Positions 51,982-61,462 are shown, counted from the stretch's first letter. The stretch is DNA of 64,000 nucleotides from Enterococcaceae bacterium OF42-14pH9A (GCA_027692465.1 JAQEYU010000004.1:1-64000), one strand, 5' to 3'. Translations and numbers: made by a program. Notes: generated by a model from the letters alone, not told the origin.

Positions 51982-52113
51982 CGCTGCCTATGACGGTGTA
52001 ATTAACTGGTATAGCTCGATTAAAAGTCGACCTTGGGACCGTATCCCAGCGAAATAAGTCGAATTTATAACAGATCCTGTTTACTGTTTTCTGTTGCGAA
52101 TCAGTTTTCTTAC

Positions 52114-52168
52114 TGGTTGTCGAAAAGCAAGCAATGGCGTTTTGCCGCTTGTTTTTCGACCTTTTTTT
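52114..52168 (+). terminator. Terminator after the Mga-like gene
   Basis: GGTTGTCGAAAAGCAAGC pairs with GCTTGTTTTTCGACC (one bulge), followed by T7. The interval 51982-52113 is otherwise empty. Confidence 0.88.
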
Positions 52169-52191
52169 GATTCTCCGAAGAATTTTCGGTT

Positions 52192-52213
52192 TTTTTAACG
52201 GCGCCGTTAAAAA
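52192..52213. promoter_or_regulatory. 22-bp perfect palindrome, likely TetR operator
   Basis: Five T, AACGGCGCCGTT, five A: perfectly self-complementary. It lies 55 bases before the start of a TetR gene and just upstream of a probable -10 (TAAAAT). It is the likely autoregulatory site. Confidence 0.65.
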
Positions 52214-52268
52214 GACCGGAAATAAAAACAGCCGTTCCTGTGTAAAATAGAATCGAGGAGGGGATTGT

Positions 52269-52841
52269 ATGAGGAGGATTACCTATACACGCCGCAAGAT
52301 TTTGGAAAAAACCAGGCGTTTTATCATTCAAAACGGCTTTGAGAATCTGACCGTCCGCAATCTGGCCCTCTATATGGACATGAGTACGCAGCCGATCTAC
52401 AAGCAGTTCGGTTCTATTCAAGGATTGCAGGATGAACTGGTGAAAGACTTTTTTTCCCGCTTGTCAAAAGGGTTTGCTGAGCAAGACTGTCAACCGGAAG
52501 CCTTTTTTGAAGAATATGCCCACTATTTCGTACAGTGGGTCCGCAAAGATTACAAGTGGTTCACCCAATTGTTCCTTTCAGAGACCCGCAATGAGGAAAC
52601 GACGCGGTGCTTGCAGCAGGAATCTTACTGTCATTTTCAGGCGTTGTGGGAACAGTTTGCAGCGGCCCCGTTGCCGGATAGCCGACGTTTGGAGCAGCTG
52701 CACGATAACTATCTTTACGTCCTGATTGGCGCTGCGGTCACGGCACCGACCCGAATCGACAAGGCTGTTTTTTGTACAGAGCTGCGCCCGCTGATCAGTA
52801 CTGCCTTCCAAACGGAGCTTTTCAGCCGGAATGTCAGCTGA
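52269..52841 (+). CDS. TetR-family regulator
   Basis: A 190-residue regulator with N-terminal HTH (FIIQNGFENLTVRNLALYMD; MSTQPIYKQFGSIQGL) and a helical ligand domain. GAGGAGGGG precedes the ATG. No neighbouring operon is an obvious target; the palindrome at 52192 suggests autoregulation. Confidence 0.85.
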   Translation: MRRITYTRRKILEKTRRFIIQNGFENLTVRNLALYMDMSTQPIYKQFGSIQGLQDELVKDFFSRLSKGFAEQDCQPEAFFEEYAHYFVQWVRKDYKWFTQLFLSETRNEETTRCLQQESYCHFQALWEQFAAAPLPDSRRLEQLHDNYLYVLIGAAVTAPTRIDKAVFCTELRPLISTAFQTELFSRNVS

Positions 52842-52887
52842 GCCGCAATCCGCTTTGATGTTTTCAGATTCATCCGAACAGCAAAAA

Positions 52888-52938
52888 GGAGCACCGCACC
52901 GGCCCATGTGAAGGCTGGTGCGGTGCTCCTGTTGTTTG
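52888..52938. terminator. Terminator between convergent genes
   Basis: AGGAGCACCGCACC pairs with GGTGCGGTGCTCCT, followed by a T-rich run. Confidence 0.88.
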
Positions 52939-52981
52939 GATATGGCTTAAAGCTGTTACGGTCGTGGGAAACGGCCCATTG

Positions 52982-53821
52982 TCACGGGGTTTCCTGATCT
53001 CGCTGTTGATGGTTCAGATCCACCAGCTTGTTCACCAGAGCCATTTTTTGCAGGATGGTGCGGCAGATCTCATCCATCTGACTGCCTACGGAATAATCAG
53101 CCGGCGCGATAAAATCGACGCGGCGATTGGTGAGCAGGCTGGTGACGCGCTCTTTTTCAGTGTAGACGGCGATGGACTGCCCGCCGTTGACTTTCACCAG
53201 TTTCATGCAGGGAACGTCGGTCATCCCGTCACCGATGTAGATCATATTGCGAAAAGGGATGCGTCGGTCCCGATCTTCGACGAATTCATTCAGCTGATCG
53301 TCGTCATTCATAGGCAGGACCCCTTTATTGATGCGAAACAGAAATTGGGTTTTGTTGGTATAATTGACCGTCAACGCCGGCCAGTCGGCAGCACCGGTTT
53401 CATCGTAGTGGAATTCGCAGGCGTAGATTTTTTTGAACTCGTTATGGATCGCGGTCCCTTCGATGATCTCTGTCAGACCGCTGGAGATGATATAGTGCTC
53501 GATCTCCAAGCCCAGCTGGGCACCCAGCTCGTTCATTCGGGCAAACCAGGTATCGACACCGTTGAAAAGCTGGACATCTTTTCCCAGTTCCACGAAGTCT
53601 TTTCGCCGGATCGGCAGGCCGGTGGCTTTGGCGGACTTGATCATATAATACATATAGGAAATAATTCGATCCATGTTTTCATTTTCCGCAATCTTGGCTA
53701 CCTCCTGCCAAAAGGAAGGAACATCCACCCCCAGCTCCGGGATAAAGGAATATTCCTGCATATCTTTGGTGCACAAGGTCCGGTCGAAATCATACATAAA
53801 TGCGACGATCGGCTTTTTCAT
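52982..53821 (-). CDS. HAD-superfamily phosphatase
   Basis: A 279-residue haloacid-dehalogenase-fold hydrolase. Motif I is MYDFDRTLCT with the nucleophile Asp, motif II ISSGLTEII, a Lys appears in NKTQFLFRINKG, and motif III/IV is YIGDGMTDVPCMKLV. The Asp-Phe-Asp spacing is typical of phosphoserine-phosphatase-like members; the substrate is unknown. The ATG at 53821 is chosen because AAAGGATG lies at proper distance; an ATG four codons upstream is possible. Confidence 0.85.
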   Translation of the reverse strand: MKKPIVAFMYDFDRTLCTKDMQEYSFIPELGVDVPSFWQEVAKIAENENMDRIISYMYYMIKSAKATGLPIRRKDFVELGKDVQLFNGVDTWFARMNELGAQLGLEIEHYIISSGLTEIIEGTAIHNEFKKIYACEFHYDETGAADWPALTVNYTNKTQFLFRINKGVLPMNDDDQLNEFVEDRDRRIPFRNMIYIGDGMTDVPCMKLVKVNGGQSIAVYTEKERVTSLLTNRRVDFIAPADYSVGSQMDEICRTILQKMALVNKLVDLNHQQRDQETP

Positions 53822-54081
53822 AAATTCACACATCCTTTGTTTAAAACTCTGGTAGGGTTCGGCAGTTCAGTGGCTGCCGGACTTTTTGTCTTTCAGCACA
53901 CTTCATTATACCCACAAAAGATGAAAGAAATGAAGCCAGGGCTGACAAAAAATACGTCAACCGGGCCGCAGAGCCGTTTGGCGGAAAGCAACAGCGGGAT
54001 TAAATAATGAATGTTCTGAGTAGTTTTGAAAACGGTGCAGAATAAATAAGAATTCTTTTTTATAAAAAGCGATCCAATTGC

Positions 54082-54137
54082 TTGCAATATCTGAGAATCG
54101 GCGTATAATGACGCAGTGTCACATGACGGAGCGTCAT
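54082..54137 (+). promoter_or_regulatory. Promoter and twin TetR operators
   Basis: TTGCAA (54082-54087), 16 bases, TATAAT (54104-54109), immediately followed by TGACGCAGTGTCA (54109-54121) and ATGACGGAGCGTCAT (54123-54137). Both are dyads with TGAC/GTCA arms. They overlap the transcription start, so the TetR encoded next should repress the operon. Confidence 0.75.
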
Positions 54138-54179
54138 TTTCATAAAATGACAATCATGCAAAAGTTGGGAGGGACCGAT

Positions 54180-54878
54180 ATGCCTAAGGAAACTTTTTTT
54201 CACCTGACGGATGAAAAAAAGGGGCGGATCATGAGCGCTGCCAAAAAAGAGTTTTCCCGTGTACCTTTGAATGAAGCCTCTATCGCAAGGATCATCAAGG
54301 ATGCGGAGATTCCCCGCGGCAGTTTCTATCAGTATTTTGAAGATAAGGAAGATTTGTATTTCTATTATTTTCAAAGCATGCGGCGAAATTCGCAGCAGGA
54401 ATTGCAGCAGGCGATGCAAGAAGCAGACGGCGATTTGTTCAGAGGAATCGAAATCTATTTTTACAAGCTGGTCAAAGAAGTGCTTCATGGCGACAATGCT
54501 GCTTTTTACAAAAATCTGTTCATGAATATGGACTATCGTTCGTTTCATAAAGTCGCTCCCCACATGAACAAAAACGGTCATCATCGTGGCCATCCCCACG
54601 GACCACTGTCTCCCAAAGATGTGCAGGCCTTCTATGAAATGATTGATCTGTCACGTTTGAAAGTTGCCGATCAGGAAGAGCTGGCCCTTTTGGTCAAGAT
54701 GCTGATGCATTTGGTTTTTTCGACGATTGCCGAAGATTACCGCCGCTTGATGGGAACGACAGAAGAAGACAACGGAAAGGCAATTCGGGATTTCGATTTG
54801 AAACTGAGTTGGCTGAAAAACGGTGCTTTAAAAGAGCCCACAGAAAAATCTAATGAGCAAGGAAGGTATGAGCCGTGA
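54180..54878 (+). CDS. TetR-family regulator of the ABC exporter operon
   Basis: A 232-residue regulator with HTH SIARIIKDAEIPRGSFYQYF followed by EDKEDLYFYYF, and a His-rich loop (NKNGHHRGHPHGP, about residues 133-145) in the ligand domain, which could bind a metal. GGGAGGG precedes the ATG at 54180. Its TGA overlaps the GTG of the first ABC gene, so it is cotranscribed with the exporter it probably regulates. Confidence 0.87.
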   Translation: MPKETFFHLTDEKKGRIMSAAKKEFSRVPLNEASIARIIKDAEIPRGSFYQYFEDKEDLYFYYFQSMRRNSQQELQQAMQEADGDLFRGIEIYFYKLVKEVLHGDNAAFYKNLFMNMDYRSFHKVAPHMNKNGHHRGHPHGPLSPKDVQAFYEMIDLSRLKVADQEELALLVKMLMHLVFSTIAEDYRRLMGTTEEDNGKAIRDFDLKLSWLKNGALKEPTEKSNEQGRYEP

Positions 54879-57265
54879 AATTAATCAAATACCTGGGAAA
54901 ATACTGGTACGCAATCGTAGCAGCACTGATCCTTTTGGGGATCCAGGCCCGCAGCGACTTGACGCTGCCGAGCATTACGTCGGATATCGTTGACGTCGGG
55001 ATCCAACAAGGCGGGTTGGAACAAGTAGCCCCGGATTCCATCCGTGAATCCACCCTCTCGGCCATCGAATTGTTCATGACCGATGACGAGAAGGACACAA
55101 TCAAAGACAACTACAAAAAGACCACCGAAAAAGTCGATGGCAAAGAAGTCGCAGTCTACGAGTTGGATCTGCAAAAAGGCATGACCAAAGGCAAGCTGTC
55201 GAAAATCTTCGAACTGCCGATGATGATGCTGGCAACTTCCCAAGCCAAAGACGCGAAAGAAGCGGGTCCCGGCAAGGAAATCCTTGATATGTACCAAAAG
55301 ATGGGAACCGACGGCCAAAAAGCCCAAGATCTGGGCAATGAAGCCAAAGACCTGGGAGAACAAGCCAAGACAGCCGGTGCTGAAGCGCAAGCCGCAGCGG
55401 CAGCCGGTGACATGGCGACGGCCCAAGCCAAAGGAGCAGAAGCGCAGGACCTGGGGGAACAAGCCCAGGCAAAAGGCAATGAAGCTCAGACCTTGGCCGA
55501 TCAGATCAAGAAAACCAACGAAGAGATGCCTGAAAAAGTGGCCGCTGCCCGTGAAGAAACCAAAGACAGCCTGGGGGATCTGGGAACCGACTCCATGAAG
55601 ACTGTCGGGATTCAGCTGACCTTGGCAGAATACAAAGCTTTGGATAAAGATACCAAGCAGATCCAGATGGACTACATGATCAAAAAAGGTTCGCAGATGA
55701 TCCAGTTGACGCTGCTTTCAGCAGTCGCAGCGATTCTGGTGGGGCTGATTGCTTCACTGGTCTCCTCGGCAGTCGGTAGAAACCTGCGCCTGGGACAATT
55801 CGATAAGATTCTGCAGTTCTCAAATTCCGAAATGGAAAAATTCTCGCCGGCTTCTTTGATCACCCGCAGTACCAACGACATCCAACAGATCCAAATGGGT
55901 CTGGTGATGACGATCCGGATGGTGCTGTATGCGCCAATCTTAGGGTTTGGCGGTGTTTATGAAGTGTACAAGACCGGAACCGGCATGGGTTGGATCGTCG
56001 GTCTGGCGGTGGCAATGGTCTTGGCTTTGGTCTTGACCCTGTTGGCCTTCACCATGCCTAAATTCAAGAGCCTGCAAAAACTGGTGGACCGGGTCAATCT
56101 GGTTTCCCGGGAAATCATCACGGGGCTACCGGTCATCCGCGCCTTCTCCCGTGAAAAATATGAAGAAAAACGCTTTGACGGTGCCAACACCGATTTGATG
56201 AAGACCCAGTTGTTCGTCAACCGGGCAATGTCGATCATGATGCCGATTATGATGCTTTTGATGAACGGAATCTCAGTTTTGATCGTCTGGATCGGCGGGC
56301 ACAATATGGAAGCCGGTCAGCTGCAGGTGGGGGATATGATGGCCTTCATCACTTACACAATGCAGATCGTCATGGCCTTCATGATGCTGTCGATGGTTTC
56401 TATCATTCTGCCGCGGGCCAATGTTTCCGCTAACCGGGTGGAAGAAGTTTTGGAAACTAAACCAACTATCACTGATCCGAAAGACCCGCAGGACGATCAC
56501 GATTTCGAAGGTAAAGTAACTTTCGAAGGGGTGACTTTCCGTTACCCGGATGCTGATGAAGATGTCCTGCATCACATCAACTTCACGGCTAAACCAGGGG
56601 AAACCACCGCTTTGATCGGTTCCACCGGTTCCGGTAAATCCACGGTAGTCAATCTGATTCCGCGGTTGTTCGATGTAACGACGGGCCGAATCACGATTGA
56701 TGGTGTGGATATCCGTCAGATGAGTTTGCACAAACTTCACGAACTGATCGGATTCGTTCCGCAAAAAGGCGTATTGTTCTCCGGCGACATCAAATCCAAC
56801 ATCAAGTTCGGGAATGTCGACGGCATCTCTGATGAACAGATGAAAAAAGCGGCCCAAATCGCACAAGCCGAAGAATTCATCGATTCAAATGATGACGGTT
56901 ATGACCGTGCCATCTCACAAGGCGGGACCAACGTTTCCGGTGGTCAGAAACAACGCCTGTCCATTGCCCGGGCTTTGGCCAAGGATCCTAAAGTCTTGAT
57001 CTTTGATGATTCCTTGTCAGCTTTGGACAATAAAACCGACGTTTCCCTGCGCCGTGCTTTGGCCGAAAATGTCAAAGGAATCACGCAGATCATCGTGGCA
57101 CAGAAGATCTCCACGATCCTCCATGCCGATAACATCATCGTTTTGAATGAAGGCCGGATCGTGGCTCAAGGGACCCACGAGGAATTGATGGAAACATCGC
57201 CGGTCTATCAAGAAATCGCTTCTTCCCAGTTGAGCAATGCCGAATTAGGTTTGGAAGCAGAATAA
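54875..57265 (+). CDS. Heterodimeric ABC exporter subunit A with large extracellular insert
   Basis: A 796-residue half transporter, about 200 residues longer than usual. After TM1 comes an insert (about residues 45-265) rich in Ala/Lys/Glu/Gln with heptad-like repeats around EAKDLGEQAKTAGAEAQ and EAQDLGEQAQAKGNEAQ, then TM2. The ATPase domain has LIGSTGSGKSTVVNLIPRLF, VSGGQKQRLSIARAL, a Walker B ending FDDS (Asp in place of catalytic Glu) and QKIST in place of HRLST. It is therefore the degenerate-site partner. It starts with GTG after AAGGAAGG. Confidence 0.88.
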   Translation: MKLIKYLGKYWYAIVAALILLGIQARSDLTLPSITSDIVDVGIQQGGLEQVAPDSIRESTLSAIELFMTDDEKDTIKDNYKKTTEKVDGKEVAVYELDLQKGMTKGKLSKIFELPMMMLATSQAKDAKEAGPGKEILDMYQKMGTDGQKAQDLGNEAKDLGEQAKTAGAEAQAAAAAGDMATAQAKGAEAQDLGEQAQAKGNEAQTLADQIKKTNEEMPEKVAAAREETKDSLGDLGTDSMKTVGIQLTLAEYKALDKDTKQIQMDYMIKKGSQMIQLTLLSAVAAILVGLIASLVSSAVGRNLRLGQFDKILQFSNSEMEKFSPASLITRSTNDIQQIQMGLVMTIRMVLYAPILGFGGVYEVYKTGTGMGWIVGLAVAMVLALVLTLLAFTMPKFKSLQKLVDRVNLVSREIITGLPVIRAFSREKYEEKRFDGANTDLMKTQLFVNRAMSIMMPIMMLLMNGISVLIVWIGGHNMEAGQLQVGDMMAFITYTMQIVMAFMMLSMVSIILPRANVSANRVEEVLETKPTITDPKDPQDDHDFEGKVTFEGVTFRYPDADEDVLHHINFTAKPGETTALIGSTGSGKSTVVNLIPRLFDVTTGRITIDGVDIRQMSLHKLHELIGFVPQKGVLFSGDIKSNIKFGNVDGISDEQMKKAAQIAQAEEFIDSNDDGYDRAISQGGTNVSGGQKQRLSIARALAKDPKVLIFDDSLSALDNKTDVSLRRALAENVKGITQIIVAQKISTILHADNIIVLNEGRIVAQGTHEELMETSPVYQEIASSQLSNAELGLEAE

Positions 57266-57278
57266 GGGGGCGAAGAAA

Positions 57279-59126
57279 ATGGCAGAAAATACACAAAAAC
57301 AACCACGCGGCGGCCGCGGACCAATGGGCGGCGGTATGGGTGCCGGCGAAAAAGCCAAAGACTTCAAAGGCACCATCAAAAAACTGATCGCCTACATGGC
57401 CAACTATAAAATCGCCGTCTTGTTCGTTATGCTCTTTGCGGCAGCATCCACGGTTTTCAATATCTGGGGACCGAAGATCTTGTCCAAAGCCATCACTGAA
57501 CTTTTCAACGGCTTGTTGAAGAAATACGAAGGGACCGGCGGAATCGATTTCGATAAGATCGGTCAAATCCTGTTATTCATGCTGGGACTGTACCTGGTTG
57601 CCTCTTTGTTCGGGGTAATGCAGGGGTGGATCATGTCCACGGTCACACAAAAAATCACCTATCGGATGCGTAAAGAAATCTCTGAAAAGATCAACCGGAT
57701 GCCGATGAATTACTTTGAAAGCCGCACTACCGGTGAAGTTTTGTCACGAATCACCAACGACGTCGATACACTGGGACAATCCTTGAACCAGTCGGTGACG
57801 CAGTTGATCACTTCTACCTTTACAATTGTCGGGGTCATCGTGATGATGCTGTCGATCTCGGTACAAATGACCGGTATCTCTGTTTTAATCGTGCCGATCT
57901 CACTGGTCTTGATCCTCTTTGTTGTGAAGTTCTCGCAAAAACACTTCGCAACCCAACAAAAATACTTGGGGATCATCAATGGTCAAGTAGAAGAAACCGT
58001 GGGCGGCTACAATATCGTTCACTTATTCAATGACGAAGCCAACGCACTGAAGCTTTTCAAGGAACAAAATGAAGTCTTGTACAAATCCGCCTGGAAATCA
58101 CAATTTCTGTCCGGGTTGATGCAGCCAATCATGAACTTCGTCGGCAACTTGGGATATGTGGCAGTTGCGATCATCGGTGGGATCATGGCCTTCAACGGCA
58201 CAATTACCGTCGGGGACATCCAAGCTTTTATCCAATATGTCCGCAACCTGACGCAACCAATCGCACAGCTGGCACAAGTTTCCAACATGCTGCAATCCAT
58301 GGCAGCCGCAGCTGAACGGGTCTTTGAATTCCTTGGTGAAGAAGAAGAAGCCCAAACCGTGGAAAATCCGGTAAAACTGGACCACGTAGAAGGCATGGTG
58401 GACTTTGAACACGTTCATTTCGGTTACACACCAGACAAAATCATCATCAATGACTTCAGCTCCCACGTAGATCCCGGTCAGATGGTGGCGATCGTCGGAC
58501 CAACCGGGGCAGGTAAGACCACGATGGTCAAACTGCTGATGCGTTTTTACGATGTCAACTCCGGTTCCATCAAAATTGATGGCCACGATATCAGAGATTT
58601 CAACCGCGCCGATCTGCGGAAAAACATCGGGATGGTACTGCAGGACACCTGGCTCTTCAAAGGAACCATCATGGACAACCTGCGCTATGGGAATTTGGAT
58701 GCTACAGATGAAGAAGTTTACGAAGCAGCCAAAGCCGCCCACGTCCATCACTTTATCAAGAGCCTGCCCGGCGGCTACAATATGGAACTGAACGAAGAAT
58801 CCTCCAATATCTCCCAAGGTCAAAAGCAGTTGTTGACCATTGCCCGGGCGATTTTGGCGGATAAACCGATCCTGATTCTGGATGAAGCTACCTCTTCGGT
58901 CGATACCCGTACCGAAGTCTTGATCCAACAAGCCATGAACAACTTGATGGCTGGGCGGACTTCCTTTGTCATCGCCCACCGCTTGTCCACCATCAAAGAT
59001 GCCGACAAGATCTTGTACATGCAAGACGGGGATATCAAAGAACAAGGGACCCACGAAGAACTGCTGGCACAAAACGGCTACTATGCTGCGTTGTATAATT
59101 CTCAGTTTGAAGAATTGGCCGGCTGA
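57279..59126 (+). CDS. Heterodimeric ABC exporter subunit B
   Basis: A 615-residue half transporter with a Gly-rich N-terminal tail (GGRGPMGGGMGAG), six helices, and an ATPase domain. The domain has VGPTGAGKTTMVKLLMRFY, a deviant signature ISQGQKQLLTIARAI, the catalytic Glu in ILDEATSSVD, and AHRLST. Together with the preceding subunit it forms one consensus and one degenerate ATP site, as in BmrCD- or EfrCD-type drug exporters. AAGGGGG precedes the ATG. Confidence 0.9.
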   Translation: MAENTQKQPRGGRGPMGGGMGAGEKAKDFKGTIKKLIAYMANYKIAVLFVMLFAAASTVFNIWGPKILSKAITELFNGLLKKYEGTGGIDFDKIGQILLFMLGLYLVASLFGVMQGWIMSTVTQKITYRMRKEISEKINRMPMNYFESRTTGEVLSRITNDVDTLGQSLNQSVTQLITSTFTIVGVIVMMLSISVQMTGISVLIVPISLVLILFVVKFSQKHFATQQKYLGIINGQVEETVGGYNIVHLFNDEANALKLFKEQNEVLYKSAWKSQFLSGLMQPIMNFVGNLGYVAVAIIGGIMAFNGTITVGDIQAFIQYVRNLTQPIAQLAQVSNMLQSMAAAAERVFEFLGEEEEAQTVENPVKLDHVEGMVDFEHVHFGYTPDKIIINDFSSHVDPGQMVAIVGPTGAGKTTMVKLLMRFYDVNSGSIKIDGHDIRDFNRADLRKNIGMVLQDTWLFKGTIMDNLRYGNLDATDEEVYEAAKAAHVHHFIKSLPGGYNMELNEESSNISQGQKQLLTIARAILADKPILILDEATSSVDTRTEVLIQQAMNNLMAGRTSFVIAHRLSTIKDADKILYMQDGDIKEQGTHEELLAQNGYYAALYNSQFEELAG

Positions 59127-59131
59127 TTATC

Positions 59132-59182
59132 AAAAGAGCGTCGACAGCTCCTGTCACAAGGAGTTGTCGACGCTCTTTTTAT
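59132..59182. terminator. Terminator of the exporter operon
   Basis: AAAAGAGCGTCGACA pairs with TGTCGACGCTCTTTT, with an inner CTCC/GGAG helix. No gene lies in 59183-59355. Confidence 0.92.
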
Positions 59183-59355
59183 ATACCTGCTGAAGAGGGC
59201 AAAGCAGCACAAAAAAACTGCCGACAGTTAGAGCAGGCAGCAGGATCAGATGTGCAATCCTGTGCCAGTCCAATTGTCAGCAGTTTTAAACCTGCCTTGG
59301 TTTCAGCTCTGATTCCGACATTCGGGGAAGATCTCCGGGAATGGAGTCACCGTGA

Positions 59356-60378
59356 TCAGCGCCAGCCTAAGCCGGGAGCGACATCCTTGATGAAGGTTTC
59401 CATCAAATGGACGTTGTAATCCACGCCCAATGTATTCGGAATCGTGATCAAGACGGTATCAGCTTCTTTCAGTGCTTCGTCTTGGGACAATTCTTTGACC
59501 AACTGATCCGGTTCACCGGCAAAGGTCCGCCCGAAAATGGTCGGATTGCGGTGATAAGCCAAGAAACCTACCTGGTCGTATTTGGAATCGTCATCGCCGC
59601 CGAACAGCCGCCGGTCGAAGTCAGTCGTAATCGGTTGAATCGAACGAGTAACCAATGTCCGCGGTTCGAAGTCATGACCGGCTTCTTTCCAGGCCTGTTT
59701 GAAGGCGCGCAGTTGTTTTGCCTGCTGAATATGGAAAGGTTCATTGGATTCGTTGTTCACCAAAGTAGAAGATTGCAGGTTCATCCCGTGTTTGGCAGCC
59801 CAGATCGCAGTTTCCTGTGAACCGGCACCCCACCAGATCCGTTGGTTGAGACCTTCTGCATAAGGTTCAATCCGCAGTTTGCCGGGAGCTTGCGGGAACA
59901 TTGGCATCGGATTTGGTTCAGCAAAGCGTTCACCCTTTAACAGGTCCAGAAATTCCAGTGTCCGTTCACGAGTGACTTCTTTGATTTCTTCTTCGCTGTA
60001 GTCGTATCCGAAGTATTTCCAACCGTCCAACACTTGTTCCGGTGAACCACGGCCCACGCCCAGCTGCACCCGACCTTGGGTGATGACATCCGTCAGGCCG
60101 GCATTTTCTGCCATCATATAAGGATTTTCATAACGCATGTCGATCAGGCCGGTCCCGATTTCGATCTTACTGGTCTTGGCACCGATCGCAGACATCAGTG
60201 GAAATGGTGAACCAATCTGAGGTGCAAAATGATGCACGCGGAACCAAGCGCCGTCGATGCCCAGCTTTTCAGCTTCGACAGCCAGCTCGATGGACTGCAG
60301 ATAAGCTTCTTCGGCGGTTTTAACCAATGAGCTTTGATCCATCCAATGGCCAAAACTCAAAAAACCGATATTTTTCAT
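59356..60378 (-). CDS. Luciferase-like (LLM class) flavin monooxygenase
   Basis: A 340-residue TIM-barrel flavoprotein of the bacterial-luciferase family. It has ELAVEAEKLGIDGAWFRVHH at the N-terminus, IEIGTGLIDMRYENPYMMAE, GRVQLGVGRGSPEQVLDGW and WWGAGSQETAIWAAKHGM. The substrate is unknown; many such Lactobacillales genes are annotated only as oxidoreductases. GGAGGAAAT precedes the ATG. Confidence 0.87.
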   Translation of the reverse strand: MKNIGFLSFGHWMDQSSLVKTAEEAYLQSIELAVEAEKLGIDGAWFRVHHFAPQIGSPFPLMSAIGAKTSKIEIGTGLIDMRYENPYMMAENAGLTDVITQGRVQLGVGRGSPEQVLDGWKYFGYDYSEEEIKEVTRERTLEFLDLLKGERFAEPNPMPMFPQAPGKLRIEPYAEGLNQRIWWGAGSQETAIWAAKHGMNLQSSTLVNNESNEPFHIQQAKQLRAFKQAWKEAGHDFEPRTLVTRSIQPITTDFDRRLFGGDDDSKYDQVGFLAYHRNPTIFGRTFAGEPDQLVKELSQDEALKEADTVLITIPNTLGVDYNVHLMETFIKDVAPGLGWR

Positions 60379-60669
60379 TGTCGATTTCCTCCTTCTTTAT
60401 TGGAAAATCACTTACTTTTGATAAGTTACTGCGATTCTACTATGGATCTGAGAAAAAAGCGAATATTTGTGCCGGCAGAAAACGGATGCGTCAAAAGCTT
60501 CATTTATCGTTTTTTTTATGAGAATAATCGACAGCAAAACATACGTTAAATATGTCTGGTAACTTCGATTGGATTCAGATTTTTGAGGTCCTGTCGGGAG
60601 CAAGAGGAGGCGAACTACTGGATTTCTGCTATAATAAAGACAGCGATTTCATAAAGTGAGGTGCAGAAG

Positions 60670-61062
60670 ATGACAGAAGAATTTGCAGCAAAAGAAGTTT
60701 TTGCTTCGATCCGCCAGCAGCGCTATGAACCCAGCCGCTTTTTCATGGATTTTCATATCGCGGGCTTTGCCTATTATGACGGACTGGAGATCATACAGGA
60801 GCTCAAGCCGGGAACCAGACTGGAGCTGGTAGGAGAACCGGACAATCCCCATGATCCAGATGCAGTGGCACTGTATTATCGCAATAAAAAACTGGGCTAC
60901 ATCCCGTCAGCCAAAAATGAGCTCTTCAGCACGTTCTTGTATTTCGGACATCAGGACTTGTTTGAAACCTATATCCAATCCGTCAACCTTGAAAATCACC
61001 CGGAGCGCCAGTTTCGTGCCGTCGTGCGGGTGAAGGATCATCGGAAGAAAAGGGTGGACTAG
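60670..61062 (+). CDS. Stand-alone HIRAN-domain protein
   Basis: A 130-residue protein consisting almost entirely of a HIRAN domain (FHIAGFAYYDGLEIIQELKP; VGEPDNPHDPDAVALYY; KLGYIPSAKNELFS). HIRAN domains bind DNA ends or stalled forks when fused to helicases; the role of free-standing copies is unclear. The ATG at 60670 follows GAGGTG. No helicase is nearby. A short piece of the MITE-like family (about 60565-60620) lies upstream, and 60379-60669 holds no other gene. Confidence 0.82.
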   Translation: MTEEFAAKEVFASIRQQRYEPSRFFMDFHIAGFAYYDGLEIIQELKPGTRLELVGEPDNPHDPDAVALYYRNKKLGYIPSAKNELFSTFLYFGHQDLFETYIQSVNLENHPERQFRAVVRVKDHRKKRVD

Positions 61063-61217
61063 CAGAGAAGGAACATTCCGGAAGCTTCTGAGAGGTGTTT
61101 ATTGCGATTAGGTGGGGGGATGTGGCAAACGGGTTTGGCGGTGGAATCTTAATAGTACAGGATCAATAAAAAATAGGAAGTTTGATTTAAGGTGTGCCGC
61201 CAGTTGCCAATGAATTA

Positions 61218-61280
61218 GGGCGTGTCTGAAAACAATTAAATCAACGAGGCAAAGACGTTCAGCGATGAGCGTCTCTTTGT
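61218..61280 (+). repeat. Solitary MITE end followed by a terminator-like hairpin
   Basis: GGGCGTGTCTGAAAA (61218-61232) preceded by TA is a perfect left terminal repeat; no right end follows. A hairpin CAAAGACG/CGTCTCTTTG then runs into T5 by 61280. The arrangement mirrors 43972-44032. Confidence 0.6.
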
Positions 61281-61336
61281 TTTTCGAGAATGAATGTGAT
61301 GGAGAATCGGCTGTGGCTGGTAATCAAGCAAGACTG

Positions 61337-61398
61337 TCATGCTATAATACTCATGCATAAAGTGAGTACGAACTAGTGAGAAACCAGTAGCGAACTAG
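61337..61398 (+). promoter_or_regulatory. Promoter and direct repeats before the RhuM gene
   Basis: An extended -10 TGCTATAAT (near 61340) is followed by two direct copies of CGAACTAGT 22 bases apart (ending near 61376 and 61398), a possible operator. Confidence 0.5.
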
Positions 61399-61462
61399 TA
61401 AAATGATGGGTATTTAAGCTATGAAGAAAACTATAGAATCTCAACTAGCAGGAGGACAAAGA

